Shown here: positions 1-12,300 of the stretch, one piece after another
Numbering within the stretch: the stretch's first letter is position 1
How the letters are laid out: each line of letters opens with the position of its first letter
Assembly (NCBI GenBank): GCA_963971405.1
Contig: OZ020488.1
Coordinates: 40,592,888-40,656,887, forward strand
Reading direction: 5' to 3'
Source: Psococerastis gibbosa
Lineage: Eukaryota > Arthropoda > Insecta > Psocodea > Psocidae
Length of the DNA stretch: 64,000 nt
Notes under the pieces: generated by a model
Database searches by the model: none
Told to the model about the DNA's origin: nothing
The model's input: only the letters and a program-made list of their open reading frames with translations
Made by a program: the position numbers and the translations under genes

Positions 1-546
1 GCAAGAGTGAAAAGTGTCCCTGGTCATTTGTTTATCTTGTGGTATTCAGCAGGAAACTTGCCTTCGTTGACTCCTACTTCGGAAATGACAAAAAAAAGTA
101 AAAACCTGGGCTATTCACTGGGAATTAGGCACAGAAACCTATTTTATTTCTTTAGTAATGCATACCTGGCCATTTGACATGGTTATATCAACAAGATCGC
201 CGTCTTGGCTACGTCTTCGTCTCTTAAAGCAGCATAAAGCCCGCTTAAATATTCCAACAAAAAACTGACATAGAATAACAAAACGCCGAACTAAAAAATT
301 CATTACAATAGACATATTATAAATGCATCGATTCCATACGGTTAAATTAAAAATTAAATTTAGATCTATCAACATACATTTTCCACCATTTTTAAATATT
401 TGTTGTTGTTGTCGATAATAACGTGTCAGTAGTCCAATCCCCCGCCAAACTCGGGCAATAGTTTCATATTTAAAAAATAGTAAATATTATTCTATAGTTT
501 CTTTTATTTGGAAGAAAATCCAAATTGAAATGATAGAAAATCCTAA
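1..546. other. No recognisable gene; AT-rich sequence
   Basis: No ORF with coding character and no repeat that I recognise before the first MITE. The open frame on the minus strand at 139-375 has no family features and I do not call it. Confidence 0.4.
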
Positions 547-931
547 GGCGCTCATTCCACCGACCGGCTAGGGCCATTTACAAAAAACGGTGACGTGGTA
601 GGAGACATCCAAGACTAAAGTGGCGTTTCGATCGACCTCGCATTGCAGAATGCAAATGACATTGACGGAAATTAGAATTTTTCTTTTTATAGAAATCTAT
701 TAAAATGTTTGTACTTAACATACCCCATGACGCCATTTTTTAATTTTAGTTTGTTTGTTTGTGATTTTACTGTATGATCATTGATCAATTTTAACTATGG
801 CATAGAGGAAAATAAACATTTCCGTCAATTCTGCAATGCGAGGTCGATGGAAACCCCGCCTAAGTCTTGAATGTCTGCTACCACGTCACCGTTTTTGTAA
901 GTAGCCCTAGCCGGTCGGTGGAATGGGCGGC
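547..931. mobile_element. Hairpin MITE (GGCGCC family), 3-bp TAA target duplication, nested copy inside
   Basis: Long inverted repeats. The left end reads GGCGCTCATTCCACCGACCG and the right end is its complement with few mismatches. TAA flanks both sides (544-546 and 932-934). Inside, a second inverted repeat runs from about 620 to 860 and is followed by TAA, so one MITE sits within another. No coding capacity. A 3-bp TWA duplication is typical of PIF/Harbinger elements; family membership is inferred from that. Confidence 0.8.
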
Positions 932-1235
932 TAAGGAAAAATTATTATTAATCACATGTTCTATTTGATATTTGATATATTATTATTATTATTTTTTATA
1001 TATAAATTGGGGTACAGGTGTTACCTGTGTGCACTTAAGCCTCCCTATTGGCCTATTGTGCCCCATACAACAAAGTATCTACATCACTTCTACATCACTT
1101 TCTCGAGGCCTATCTCCCTCACGAAAGCCAGGATCTTGAGGGGATTCAGAAGTGGTAGGTCTTTTACATGTAACTGCAAGCTTTCCGAGCATGCTGCTCT
1201 TCTTCGTGCGATTGCATCGCAGGTCCTCCGCACCT

Positions 1236-1674
1236 TCATTGCAGAATCTGCAAGACTATAGTTGTCTCCCTAAGAGAGTCCAGATATTTAACCCCAGGAC
1301 CAAAGACGCCAAGGCCTGTTCTTGGTTTGGTACTTCCTAGCCTAGAGCCATCAGTATACCACTTGATTGTGTGACTATTGAGAATTCCTGCTGATTCGCA
1401 GCATTCTTTCATTGTCCCTAATATAGTTTCGAATTCCCTCCTAAAACAGTATTTTGGATGGATTCTATCGCTTGGCATATCCAGGCAGTGGTCAGACGTA
1501 GTCAGAGAGGCTGAGTCTCTCTTAATTGCCCTTCCACTCCTAGTAATGCCATTTCTGCTGAAGTTTCCACTGCAACATGGAGGGGTGGAAAGTCCAGTAC
1601 TATCTCCATTGCTGCAGTGGGACAGGATTACATAGCCTGTAAAGCATCATGTTAGAGAATACGGGCTTCTGAAT
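1236..1674 (-). pseudogene. Dead non-LTR retrotransposon fragment (end of reverse transcriptase plus RNase H)
   Basis: On the minus strand, broken frames give a stretch like PTAAMEIVLDFPPLHVAVE, the linker found after the RT domain in Jockey/R1-type LINEs. It is followed by KWYTDGSRLGSTKPRTGLGV, the start of an RNase H domain with its first Asp. Stops and frameshifts show that it is dead. The DNA transposon at 1683-4644 is inserted in it; sequence just right of the transposon (from 4653) appears to continue the same LINE. Confidence 0.7.
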
Positions 1675-1682
1675 GTAGCCAT
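1675..1682. repeat. 8-bp target-site duplication, left copy (GTAGCCAT)
   Basis: Identical to 4645-4652 on the other side of the transposon. Eight bases is the duplication made by hAT (and P) transposases. Confidence 0.9.
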
Positions 1683-1986
1683 TAGGGTGGAGCGAAAAAC
1701 CTTTATTTTTTATTTTTTTATTTAATAGTTACCAAACGGTGCGATACCTTACCCGAAGACCACACGTCAATTTTTTTATCATTCAAAAAATTTTAAGAGG
1801 TGCCCCAGGGTGCCCAAAGTTTTGAAATTTCTTCAAAAATGGGCCTTTCTATGAAGTCGAAAAAAATATTCTGGCGCCATTTTTTTGCATACTTAGGTTG
1901 GTACTATGTGCAGAACGAATTGTTCTACCTGTACAAGCAAGCGGTGATCGTCCATATTTGATCATGAAATTAATATTAATTTTAAG

Positions 1987-2146
1987 GTAAGCCTTATTTT
2001 TTATTTTAATTTGCATGCATACGGCATATGGTGCGTTAATAGATATATTTGTGTAATACAGCTTTATATAATATAGTTAGGCATAATATACCTTAATTAC
2101 ATTTTTTATAATTCAATTATGAAATTCGGGCTAATTTTTGTTGCAG
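1987..2146 (+). other. Probable 5' UTR intron of the transposase gene
   Basis: A good donor (TTTAAG|GTAAGC) and a good acceptor (TTTTTGTTGCAG|GC) lie 160 bp apart. The acceptor ends 15 bases before the ATG of the transposase ORF. Inferred from sites only. Confidence 0.5.
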
Positions 2147-2161
2147 GCTGTTTAACCTAAA

Positions 2162-4411
2162 ATGAACTCAAGGACACGTCAGCAAATTAATTGCCCAGTT
2201 TTTGGGTTTCCATGTGAATTGAACCCACTGCAGTTGCCAACATATTTTGATGTCATGAAGGGTTATTTGTGGATCAAATATGAACTTAAACCGAAAACGT
2301 CATCAAAAGAGCCAACAATTGGGGAAATAGCAGTGAATTTGGCGGAAAAGATAGAAAAGATTTGGAATAACGCATCTCTGCCCACGGTAACACGCACACG
2401 AGTTTTGCAGTTGATTCGTACCTATCACAACAATTATCGGAACTTATTAAAGCCGTATAAAACTAGAAAAACCAATAATAATTACTTGAAACGCCTGAAT
2501 AAATTTACGGACGGTTCACGCAAACTTTTTGATATTTCCTATTGCAAATGTGTGTGTTTTGAAAGTTGTTTGTGCCCTAAAGCTTTAAAAGTCCCTAAAC
2601 CTGAGTGGACGTTTCTTATTGACCAAAGAACAGCCCGAAACATGATTATTGGCACAGTAGACATGTCATCCGTCAGATTAGAGAGCCGAAAGAGAAAAAG
2701 GTCAGCAAGGAAGAGATTAGAATATTCTGAAGAAGAGCTGGAGTTTACAGGTTCTCCAATCTCATCTCCACTACCATTTCATTCGACTGACGAAGAAAAT
2801 AATGCAGATTCGTGGGATAATTTCACAGTAAAAAAGCAACGCTACACAGAAGAAGATAATATTCCTATTCCTAAAACATTGTCATTGCCAAAAGATTTGA
2901 GACTTACTATGCCTACGCTCGCAATTACCTGTGACCGTACTGGCGTTTCCGACAGAACTGCCGCTATGTTAGCATCGGCTGTCTTGCAGGACTTTGGAAT
3001 TATAACGCCAGGCGATCAGAGCCTAGTGGTTGATCGGTCAAAAGTTCGACGAGAAAGAGCCAAGATGCGTAGTGACTTGGCTGATGCCAATGGTTCTAAT
3101 CATATGATAACTGGCTTGTATTTTGATGGTAGAAAAGATAAAACTCTTGTTAATGAGAAAATTGAAGGGAAATTCCATAGAAAGACTGTTGCCGAGGAAC
3201 ATTATTCTCTTATTGCTGAACCTGGAGGAATTTATATTGGCCATGTTTCTGTAGAATCAAGCAAGGCCGCCAAAGTTGTGTCAAATATTGTTGAATGTCT
3301 TCCAGAAAAGACGTGTGGTATGACTTCACTGAAAGCCGTTGGGTGCGATGGTACCGTAATAAATACAGGCTGCAAAAACGGTGTCATTCGTGGATTGGAG
3401 CAAACACTCGGGAAATCATTGCAATGGCTCATTTGCATGCTTCATGCAAATGAACTTCCGTTGAGGCACTTGCTGCAGCATCTTGACGGCGTCACTACTG
3501 GGCCAGAGTGTTTTTCTGGGCCCATTGGGAAGGCACTGCTATTTTGCGAAACTCTTCCTGTTGTGGCATTTTTGCCTATTGCGACAACAATGCCAATCAT
3601 TGACAAAAAAGACCTGAGCACGGACCAAGCCTATCTTCATGAAATAATTGAAGCTGTGCGCTCAGGTTCTTGCCCCAGCAGTTTGGCTAACAAAAACCTT
3701 GGCAGAATGAACCACTCACGGTGGCTTACGACAGCAAATAGAATTTTGCGCCTCTACATTGCGGCAATATCGCCATGCCCTAACCTATTCATTTTGGCTG
3801 AATTCATAATGAGGGTCTATGGACCCATGTGGTTTACAATAAAATGTAAGCCAAAATGCACAGAAGGTGCCAAACATCTGATGGAGACAATCGTTCGAAG
3901 TCGCTATTTAAGTGACGATCTAAAAAAAATTGTTGACCCTGTAATACAACGAAATGGATATTTTGGGCACCCCGAAAATATTTTGCTTGCAATGCTGGTC
4001 GATGACAGAAAAGCTATACGGGAGTTGGCTTACCGGAGAATTATTAAAGCACGTACTAACCAAAGGAGCAGGAAAAGAATCAGAGAATTTAAACAACCGA
4101 AATTCAATTTTGGTTCTACTGACTACATTAATATGGTATATTGGCGAGACACTACAGTTACAGAGCCACCACTTTTGAGCAATTGGACGACGGATAAATT
4201 ACTTCAATCAGTGAATATGAAGGAGAAAGGATTCAAAAAAATTCTCCAACTTCCATGTCATACGCAGGCTGTGGAACGATGCGTTAAACTAGTTACTGAA
4301 GCATCAGAATCGGTAGTTGGAGAGTCAGCAAGAGATGGCTTCATCCGCAGCCGAATTATCTCTCGTCAAAAAATGCCATCCTTTGAAACAAAGAAGGAAT
4401 ACAGTGTCTGA
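2162..4411 (+). CDS. Transposase-like protein of the hAT-like element, 749 aa, intact
   Basis: The only long ORF in the window, centred in a transposon with matching ends. Residues 1-140 are basic, with a Cys-rich patch (CKCVCFESCLCPK), possibly DNA binding. Residues 175-190 are a basic RKRKRSARKR run that could be a nuclear signal. The core has features of an RNase H-fold transposase: GLYFDGRKD (Asp about 322), GCDGTVINTG (Asp about 396), then CMLH (Cys425, His428), like the CxxH of hAT insertion domains. A late HTQAVERC (Glu about 705) may supply the third acid. I cannot name the exact family; the catalytic triad is a proposal. Start chosen as the first ATG after the likely leader intron; the stop is followed by AATAAA at 4439. 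Confidence 0.75.
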   Translation: MNSRTRQQINCPVFGFPCELNPLQLPTYFDVMKGYLWIKYELKPKTSSKEPTIGEIAVNLAEKIEKIWNNASLPTVTRTRVLQLIRTYHNNYRNLLKPYKTRKTNNNYLKRLNKFTDGSRKLFDISYCKCVCFESCLCPKALKVPKPEWTFLIDQRTARNMIIGTVDMSSVRLESRKRKRSARKRLEYSEEELEFTGSPISSPLPFHSTDEENNADSWDNFTVKKQRYTEEDNIPIPKTLSLPKDLRLTMPTLAITCDRTGVSDRTAAMLASAVLQDFGIITPGDQSLVVDRSKVRRERAKMRSDLADANGSNHMITGLYFDGRKDKTLVNEKIEGKFHRKTVAEEHYSLIAEPGGIYIGHVSVESSKAAKVVSNIVECLPEKTCGMTSLKAVGCDGTVINTGCKNGVIRGLEQTLGKSLQWLICMLHANELPLRHLLQHLDGVTTGPECFSGPIGKALLFCETLPVVAFLPIATTMPIIDKKDLSTDQAYLHEIIEAVRSGSCPSSLANKNLGRMNHSRWLTTANRILRLYIAAISPCPNLFILAEFIMRVYGPMWFTIKCKPKCTEGAKHLMETIVRSRYLSDDLKKIVDPVIQRNGYFGHPENILLAMLVDDRKAIRELAYRRIIKARTNQRSRKRIREFKQPKFNFGSTDYINMVYWRDTTVTEPPLLSNWTTDKLLQSVNMKEKGFKKILQLPCHTQAVERCVKLVTEASESVVGESARDGFIRSRIISRQKMPSFETKKEYSV

Positions 4412-4644
4412 AAAATTTAAGGTTGTTTTTTTACAAAAATAAAAAAAATATGAAAAAACATAGCTAAATTTTTAAAAAAATGACATAATTCAAAACTTTG
4501 AGACCCCTGGGGCACCTCAAAATTTTTTTTTTGAGACTCGATATTTTGCGAGCGTGGTTTTAGCAGCATTTGGCACGTTATTTTAACTATTAAATACAAT
4601 TTAAAAAATGAAAGTTTTTTCCCTATACCTATCGCTCCACCCTA

Positions 4645-4652
4645 GTAGCCAT
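4645..4652. repeat. 8-bp target-site duplication, right copy (GTAGCCAT)
   Basis: Matches 1675-1682 exactly. Confidence 0.9.
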
Positions 4653-4837
4653 AATTTGGATTATTCAGAGAAAAATTCTCATGTGGTTTGTGCCATGTGC
4701 CATGTCCATGAAGCCATGACCAATGGTATGGTTACAGCAGGAAAAGACAGGCAGGTATTTGATATATTGCCTGCATGAATAAAAATGTGATGATATAATG
4801 AATTTTAATATAAATCTTTCACAAAAGGGGCGCATCT

Positions 4838-5220
4838 GAAAAGAACCGGTCCGAGTTTACTCGAACATGCTTTCCAATTTATAAATTAGTAGCTAGACAT
4901 AATGTGTAGGCCTAATTTCATTGTAAATAATTTCCCTATGGTTAAATTCCGGATCCCTAGGGGGGGGGGGGGTCCACCTCAATATTTTAAAAACCCCTTA
5001 AAACTCGATTGCATATTCTGGAACGAACAGACCAATACATTGTAACAGTAGTAACAATGACAGAGCACGCAATGTAGCCTATTGGAGCGTAAATTTTCCA
5101 TAATTTATTTTACATATTTTTTTTGCATAGAACTATTTTTTTTTTTTTTTTGGGAAATCGACCCGTTAGGTTTTGTTACTCTATTTAACACCTAAAACAT
5201 ACCTGAAATCATGGAAAGGT
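4838..5220 (+). repeat. Left half of the 830-bp GAACCGGTCC repeat
   Basis: Begins with GAACCGGTCCGAGTTTACTC and contains a G run, like the fuller copies at 42633-43482 and (inverted) 52165-52997. The right half is missing. It lies just beyond the 3' end of the CCP5 gene. Confidence 0.6.
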
Positions 5221-5599
5221 TCCGTATGAAGACGTCGAGAACTACTCTGTACATAATGTATGAATAGGTATCAAAAATCATAATAGTAAAAATGAAATAT
5301 ACACATATTTTAGCCCAACTACACAGGTGTATTTGTATAATAAAAGGTCATTATTACTCGGTATAATTAGTAATTATATTTTAACCAACCAAAAAGACAA
5401 GAAAGTATTGAGTTCCAACCAAAGAAAGATGAGATCAAGCTGATTAGGAAACGACACAGAAAATGTCTGAAATACGTACAATGTATGAACACTTGCATGG
5501 TAAATAACATATCATTAAAGACGTTAACAAATTTAAATATATCAAAATTCAACAACAAATTTATAACTTCTGGCCAAAAATTAAGTTATTATTGTCCGA

Positions 5600-6322
5600 C
5601 TAATTTTTCTTTCTTTTACGATCACCTGACAAAATATCAACACCGGAACCGCTTGCGACAATTTTGCTCGTTTTCTTGAATAACATTTTACTCTTTTTCC
5701 GATTTGTATCAGTACTACGTCTTTTTTCCAAAGATTTTTTAAACTTGAGTGGCGAAAGTTGCGGCCTAGGTTTTACAATACGTTTTTTCGCGACAGGAGG
5801 GTCTGACTGCCCGGCTATTGCTAAAGGATGCATATTTTTTGAAAAAGTCGCTACTTCTGGGACACAATCTTCTCCAGTTTCCTTTTTCCATTCTTGTTTT
5901 TTACTCGGACACCGCTCCCCGTCCCCTTTGCTCATTTTCAATCGTTTAGGACCCTGTTTGAACGTACACGGTTCTCCAGCAGCAGACGAACTCTTATTTC
6001 TGCATGTAGCATCCGGACAATTAAGACCTAAAGATACCGTATTTATAACTGCCTTTTTCTCATTGTCCAACTCATCAGCAGTTTTGTGACCAAATTTAAA
6101 TTTACTCGATTTTTCGACAGCTCTATTCACGTTTATTTTCTTGATAGCTCCTAGCCGAATTGTGCGTAGTTGATTAGGTGCAGACGCGACTTCCTTCCTG
6201 GTTGAGTCTTCGCAGTCAGTTGGTATCAGCTCAGTGTTGTCCATTTGCTTCGAACACATTGGATTCAGACGTACTGATGCACTTTTCACTGAGATTCTGG
6301 GGGGGCGCAAGGCCATCGTCAT
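5600..6322 (-). CDS. AGBL5: CCP5 exon 10 (last): basic C-terminal tail
   Basis: Acceptor TTTTTATTGCAG|ATGACGATG at 6323, phase 0, open to the stop at 5600. It encodes about 240 residues rich in Lys, Ser and Pro ([28 protein letters not shown]). The CCP5 C-terminal tail is poorly conserved between animals, so the assignment rests on phase and position. Confidence 0.75.
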   Translation of the reverse strand: MTMALRPPRISVKSASVRLNPMCSKQMDNTELIPTDCEDSTRKEVASAPNQLRTIRLGAIKKINVNRAVEKSSKFKFGHKTADELDNEKKAVINTVSLGLNCPDATCRNKSSSAAGEPCTFKQGPKRLKMSKGDGERCPSKKQEWKKETGEDCVPEVATFSKNMHPLAIAGQSDPPVAKKRIVKPRPQLSPLKFKKSLEKRRSTDTNRKKSKMLFKKTSKIVASGSGVDILSGDRKRKKN

Positions 6323-9300
6323 CTGCAATAAAAAGATAATTTCAAACCTCAGCTCTGCCGTACAAGTGATAAAATATGGTAAATTGATTTTTTTTCCCTC
6401 ACAAATTGAGGTTTTCACATCATTGGTTGGCCTTGATGAGTCTTATTAATTGAGAATCATAAATCATAATAATCATTTTCGCACTGTTATTCATCATTGT
6501 CTTTTAAACAAAGTAACGTAACTCTCAAAACGGAAATAGAAAAACAAGGGCAACTTGTAACCCTTTATGGGTTAATTGTAAGAGTGGGCCTAAATGAAAA
6601 TAAGGACATTTTTCTTTTCTTTCTAGCCTATATACTTTATGAGCCTGATTATACAGTTTCTGTGCATTATAATACGTAATAGCCCAGTTCTCCACCAACG
6701 GGAATACGCCGATGTCCAAAGATATAGATACGGTAGTTTCCTTACAAAGAACCGGTACATGCTTTCCTATTTATCAATTAGTACAGGTTTGACTTTGTGG
6801 GTTCTATTGTAGGGGTGCAGAATCCGACTTTCGCCCGAAAGGTTGCTGGTTCGAGTCCCACACTTGCGACATTTTCTGGCCATGCTTCGTAGGGCGTGTA
6901 AAGCAGGCGGTCCTGGGTCTTCCTAGTTGAGCGTAAGAGAGGGCTTTACAGCCTAACTCCGCTAGGTTGGCTTAGTAATATGACAAAAAGTCAATATTTA
7001 TTTAGTCGTAGATTAATTTAAAAGAAATCGCCGCTTGAGAACATTTTTTAAAATCGTTTTCTGGAGGATTAAACTCCCTGAAATGAAGACATCGAAAAAA
7101 AAACTGGACAATATTTTTTTTTGAGAGTACATGCCGAATTTAATCGAATTTAATACGGACGGACAGACATTTCGTAAAAACTGTTTGGGTTCCAGGGACC
7201 TGAGAGTGTGAATCCGTTAAATTCTCGAAACCGAAAATTTTGACCACCACAAAGCTTTTCTTACACTAGCGCATAAATAGTAAAGCAATAATTCCTAACT
7301 CATTCCTCATAAATATTTTTGGGAACAATGTCGGAATCCATATAGTAGTGTTCTTTGGTGGAAATATATAATATCGACTTCGATGGCCAGGTGGTAACGT
7401 GCTTGCACTTGTGCGAGTCCGTACACGCCATACGATAGGAGACGTGTCATGACTCAACACGGGTACTAACCTACTACCTACCTACTAACTAATCAATCGG
7501 ATACATTCATTAAATTGTTTGTAAGCGATTAATTTTTTTATAAAAAAAATAATCATAATAATAAAATTCCGCCATTTAATTACAAAAACTTTCACAGCCG
7601 TAGTCAGACGATGAAACTGTAGAGCCCGGGTTGATGGGCCGTGGTCGATCTGAACACGCGTTCTACTTTTTCGTCATAATCAGCCATTCTATGAAACTTA
7701 CATGTCGATGAAAGAATATTCTGTTAATTTTCAAAAAAACGTTCACAAGAGCACAAGGATTCGTAAATGTTAGGTTAAAACAGCGGCAAACAGGGTCTTT
7801 TACAGTATACAATTATGCCATGCTCAGGGGATGAGGCGATTTCGTCACTGAACCGCTGACCTACAATATAACACGAACGTAATTTTTTAATAATTATTAT
7901 TTTCGTCGCCGTTTTAGAGATAGTCGATAGTAGACAGAAGTCTTATAAGAGTAAAAATGAAGTATCTCATAAAATATCAATCGTAGAGCTGTCAAAAATA
8001 TCCCATCCCTTAGGCGGGGTTTCCACCGGCCTCTCATTGCAGAATGCAAAGACATTGACGTCGTAGCAGACATTCAAGACTTAGGCGGGTTTTCCACCGA
8101 CCTCTCATAGCAGAATGCAAATGACATTGACGGAAATTTGAATTTTTCTTTTTATAGAAATCTATTAAAATGTTTGTACTTAACATATCCCATGACGCCA
8201 TTTTTTAATTTTAGTTTGTTTGTTTGTGATTTTACCCTATGATCATTGATCAATTTTAACTATGGCATAGAGTAAAACAAAAATTTCCGTCAATGTCATT
8301 TGTATTCTGCAATGAGAGGTCGGTGGAACACCCGCCTAAGTCTTGAATGTCTGCTACCACGTCAATGTCTTTGCATTCTGCAATGAGAGGTCGGTGGAAA
8401 CCCCGCCTTTGCAGAAATGCTCCTCAACATTTTATGCATGATTTGTTCCCGTCCATGGCCAAACAACAATGGTCAAACATTATGGTAAATAGCTTGAATC
8501 ATGTGACTTTACTATGCTCCTCAAGTGGTTCCGAATCCACTACAATCAGGAGGTCCACCCTGTCAGTCAACTCCCCTTCTCCCTGAGGGGAAGAATTCTG
8601 CCCTTAGGGTACCTCAACTTAATCAACAAGAACCACTGTATTTCCATAAGGGGATTGTGGTCAAGCGGTCAAGACGACGTCACGGTTAGTCGTAGATTGT
8701 GGGTTCGAATCCCGCCAAGCCTAGTTTCTTCCATATTCTCTATTTTCGTTTATAACGAGGAGGTTACTGATATACTATATAATACTACAACGTATCCATA
8801 AGTTATGATAATACGATAGCTACCTAACATGTTAAAGAGAAACGAAGCGACCGTGACAATGCCCGTGATTAAAGGAGGCAACTGGAGTTTGGGGTAACTA
8901 AATTAACAAATAAACTAGGAATCCACCCACGAATCAACTCACTGCCTTGAGAGACCGCCCAACAGTCAGATACCTGGGAAAAGGTGCAAATAATAATGGA
9001 AGAAGATATTAGGGTTGCAAATAGGTAGTAGAGGGCGCACTCAATAGCACTATATGGCTGTGTTTAGTCTAAACATCTCTAAGTTAGAGACTGGCTGATT
9101 CAGAAGCACGTCACAATTAATCAGACGAAATATGTACAAATGTAGACACGGACGAATCGCACGCCGGCGACTCGCTGAAAAATTTGTCATGGGAAGATAT
9201 GGGCTTGGGCGGGGTTTCCACCGACCGGCTAGGGCTATATACAAATACGGTGACGTGGTAACAGACATTCAAGACTTAGGCGGTGTTTCCACCGACCTAG

Positions 9301-12300
9301 CATTGCCAAGTGGTATTGACGGAAATGTTTGTTTTACTCTATGCCATAGTTAAAATTGATCAATGATCATAGAGTAATTAATCACAAACAAACTAACTAA
9401 AATTAAAAATGGCGTCATGGGATATGTTAATGCAATGCGAGGTCGGTGGAAATCTTGAAGTCTTGAATGTCTGTTACCACGTCACCGTATTTGTATTTAG
9501 CCCTAGCCAATCAGTGGAAACCGCGCCTTGGTAAATGCTTGGTGTGAAACCACGGAGAGATTTCTATGAGCGTATGAGTTCTGGACGTGTCGAGGGGAAA
9601 ACCGTGCGCCTGTGTTCGGTCAGCTTCACGTCCGTCTCAAAAATTATCTTAAGTTAACTCTGTGGTTTTCCAAAAATACCGATTTGCTACAATTTGCTAT
9701 TTAGGTGCCCATTCCATTGACCGGCTAGGGCTATTTCCAAAAACGGTGACGTGGTAGCAGACATTCAAGACTTAGGTGGCGTTTCCACCGACCTCGCATT
9801 GCTGAATTGACGGAAATGTTTATTTTCCTCTATGCCATAGTTAAAATTGATCAATGATCATACAGTAAAATCACAAACAAACAAACTAAAATTAAAAAAT
9901 TGCGTCATGGGATATGTTAAGTACAAACATTTTAATAGATTTCTATAAAAAGAAAAATTCTAATTTCCGTCAATGTCATTTGCATTCTGCAATGCAAGGT
10001 CGATGGAAACGCCACCTAAGTCTTGAATGTCTGCTACCACGTCACCGTTTTTGGAAATAGCCCTAGCCAGTCAATGGAATGGCCGCCTTAACAGCGAGTC
10101 ATCTTCTGTGGCCAGGCCTTACATTAATATACGCTAATATACGCCCGCTTTGGTATTTCCCGCTGTCTCAACGTCTGCTAGGGCATGGCAGCGGGCGTTG
10201 TGAGAGCGGGAAAAAAACCATTGGCTGGCCCGGCGCCGAATGGCCTACAATAAGTGAATAAGTAATTAAGAAAACCACCTTGTATTTTATTACTGAACCA
10301 ACCTACGAGCTACGTACTAGCGGAGTCAGGACTATTAAGAACCAACCAGACGGGAAAAAAATTAAAGTTCATAGGAAATATCGGTTGTAGAGCCATAAAT
10401 GATAAGTCATAAAGCAAAAGAAATGTTACTCTACATTTCGATTTGAATAATAATGTATTGTGTCACTAACACTGATCAGCCCATTATTGAACTAAAAAAT
10501 AACGAACACAAAGCATGTCAGGTCGAAGGAGTTCCAAAGTTGTGGCCAATTGCTGTTACTGAGGGGCACACATTTGATAACAAAATATAGAAGAATGTTT
10601 TTTATACTTTATGAATTCTCATTTATTTTATATACCCCCACGATCGATGTTTTCTCTACAATTGGATTTTATTTAAAAGAAAAAAAAACGGCTTATACAA
10701 GTGTCCGATTGCCACCCTTACACCTAGTTAACTGCTTTCTCACAAAATTCGACAAGAATCGGACTCGAAACTACAACCATTCGTATACGCATTCAAGTAC
10801 TACATTGTAAATCAAGGGGCAAGCGGCCACCGCATTTTATTAACATTAACAACGACTACAATATATGTCAATTTAAAAGAAATCGTTGGTGCCGTTTTGG
10901 AGAAATAAATTTTTAAGGAGTTTTTTTTGGGGGGTTTTTTGAAAATAAAACCCCCCAAAATTGAGTTAGCCCAAAATAAAAATAAAAAAAAGGTCCCGAG
11001 GCATGATTTTTGTAAACTACATGCCATATTCATCAAAATAGACCGAATAGTTTGCCCGGAAATCGATGAACAGACAGAGCGACAGACAGACATTTCGTAA
11101 AAAACACTTTTTTTGGTTCCTGGGACCTCAAAAGGTGTAAATTCGTTGAAATCTCGGAGTCGAAAATTTCGACCATCATAAAGCTTTCCTTATACTACGT
11201 ATAAATTGGAAAGCAACTAACCTGAGACTGTCGTTTGGCTCGGCTGGACTCGGAACTGGTCCGTTGAAACGCCAAATGTTCGGTCATGTTCTTACCACGT
11301 AAATTGTCCCTTATTCCACTTAAAGTGTGAAACTCTGAATTCGGTATCCTACTCCATGGATTTGAATTGCATAAATCAAGTATTGAAAATCCAACGGCAC
11401 GTCCAATCTGAAAAAAGATAATTTTACATTTATATGCATAAATAAATAACATTTAGAGGAACATTTCCCCTATCCAATGTAACCTCAATATTACAACTCT
11501 AATCAATATGTTCGGATACATTTGAATTTGTAAAAAATAATAATGAGAATATGACTTTTCCATACCTAACAGGAAAGAATAAGAATCACATAATCTGTTT
11601 TACTTTGCATTCAGGATATTATTAAGATAAAAAGATTAAATCGCATACAAACAATTTAATGAATGTATCCGATTAACCTCTTCAATCGCCTCACTAAGTC
11701 ACCTGATTGGTGCTTGTGTCGAGTAACGACACGTCTCCGACCGTAAGGAGTGTAGATATTCGCACAAGTATAAACACGCTACCACCTAGCCACCGAAGTC
11801 GCTTCTTGGACCAGCATAGCGTAGTTTTGAATAAAAAAGCGCGGAAACAAACCTCTTCGTATACATTGGGGGAATACTTGGGCGGTGAGAGCAGACAGTT
11901 GGTGCTAGGTCTGCCGGGCAGCTCTCTGGCACACTGCGGTAGCGCATTGACCACGCGCCCCGTGTTGTAGTTGCATTCCAAAGTGTAGCTGCGCACGATG
12001 CCAGTCAGTCGGTGGACGGCCACGCGTCCACAACCTTCTCTACTGGTCCCGTCCCGTTTGTCCCTGCAATACAAAAACTTATAACTAGGGTCGTTGGCTT
12101 GGCAATGGGGGCTAATGATACCAGGGCCAACCCAAACCAAACGATAATAAAATTGAATAGATCACGCCAAACCATGAGCTAAGTATCGTATAGCCGATAG
12201 GGGGTAAACGTAGAGGGAAATGTCTCCAGGTTGTAGGGTTGCAACATAACAAAAGAAAATAGCGGCAAATGAAAAACAAATGAACAATACATATGCAGGC

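Larger units (their letters stand above)
1683..4644 (+). mobile_element. Complete DNA transposon, hAT-like, apparently autonomous
   Basis: A 2,962-bp element bounded by identical 8-bp direct repeats. It has a perfect 13-bp terminal inverted repeat (TAGGGTGGAGCGA at the left, its complement at the right). The inverted repeats continue imperfectly: the subterminal block near 1798-1840 (GAGGTGCCCCAGGG) recurs inverted near 4480-4525. Inside is one long uninterrupted ORF. The intact ORF and perfect duplication suggest a young copy. hAT assignment rests on the 8-bp duplication and the TAGGG end; the transposase looks divergent, so another 8-bp superfamily is possible. Confidence 0.85.

Noticed and set aside
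2162-4411. 749-aa ORF as an ordinary host gene or a P-element transposase
   Set aside because: It is enclosed by transposon ends and an 8-bp duplication, and lacks an N-terminal THAP-type zinc finger.
5664-6089. 141-aa plus-strand ORF
   Set aside because: Shadow of CCP5 exon 10 on the other strand.
8013-8407. CRISPR-like or regulatory stem-loop array
   Set aside because: The inverted repeats are transposon arms with target duplications; no spacer structure.
8647-8724. A tRNA gene
   Set aside because: Internal promoter boxes are present but the acceptor ends do not pair and a relative occurs at 33545; it is a SINE head.
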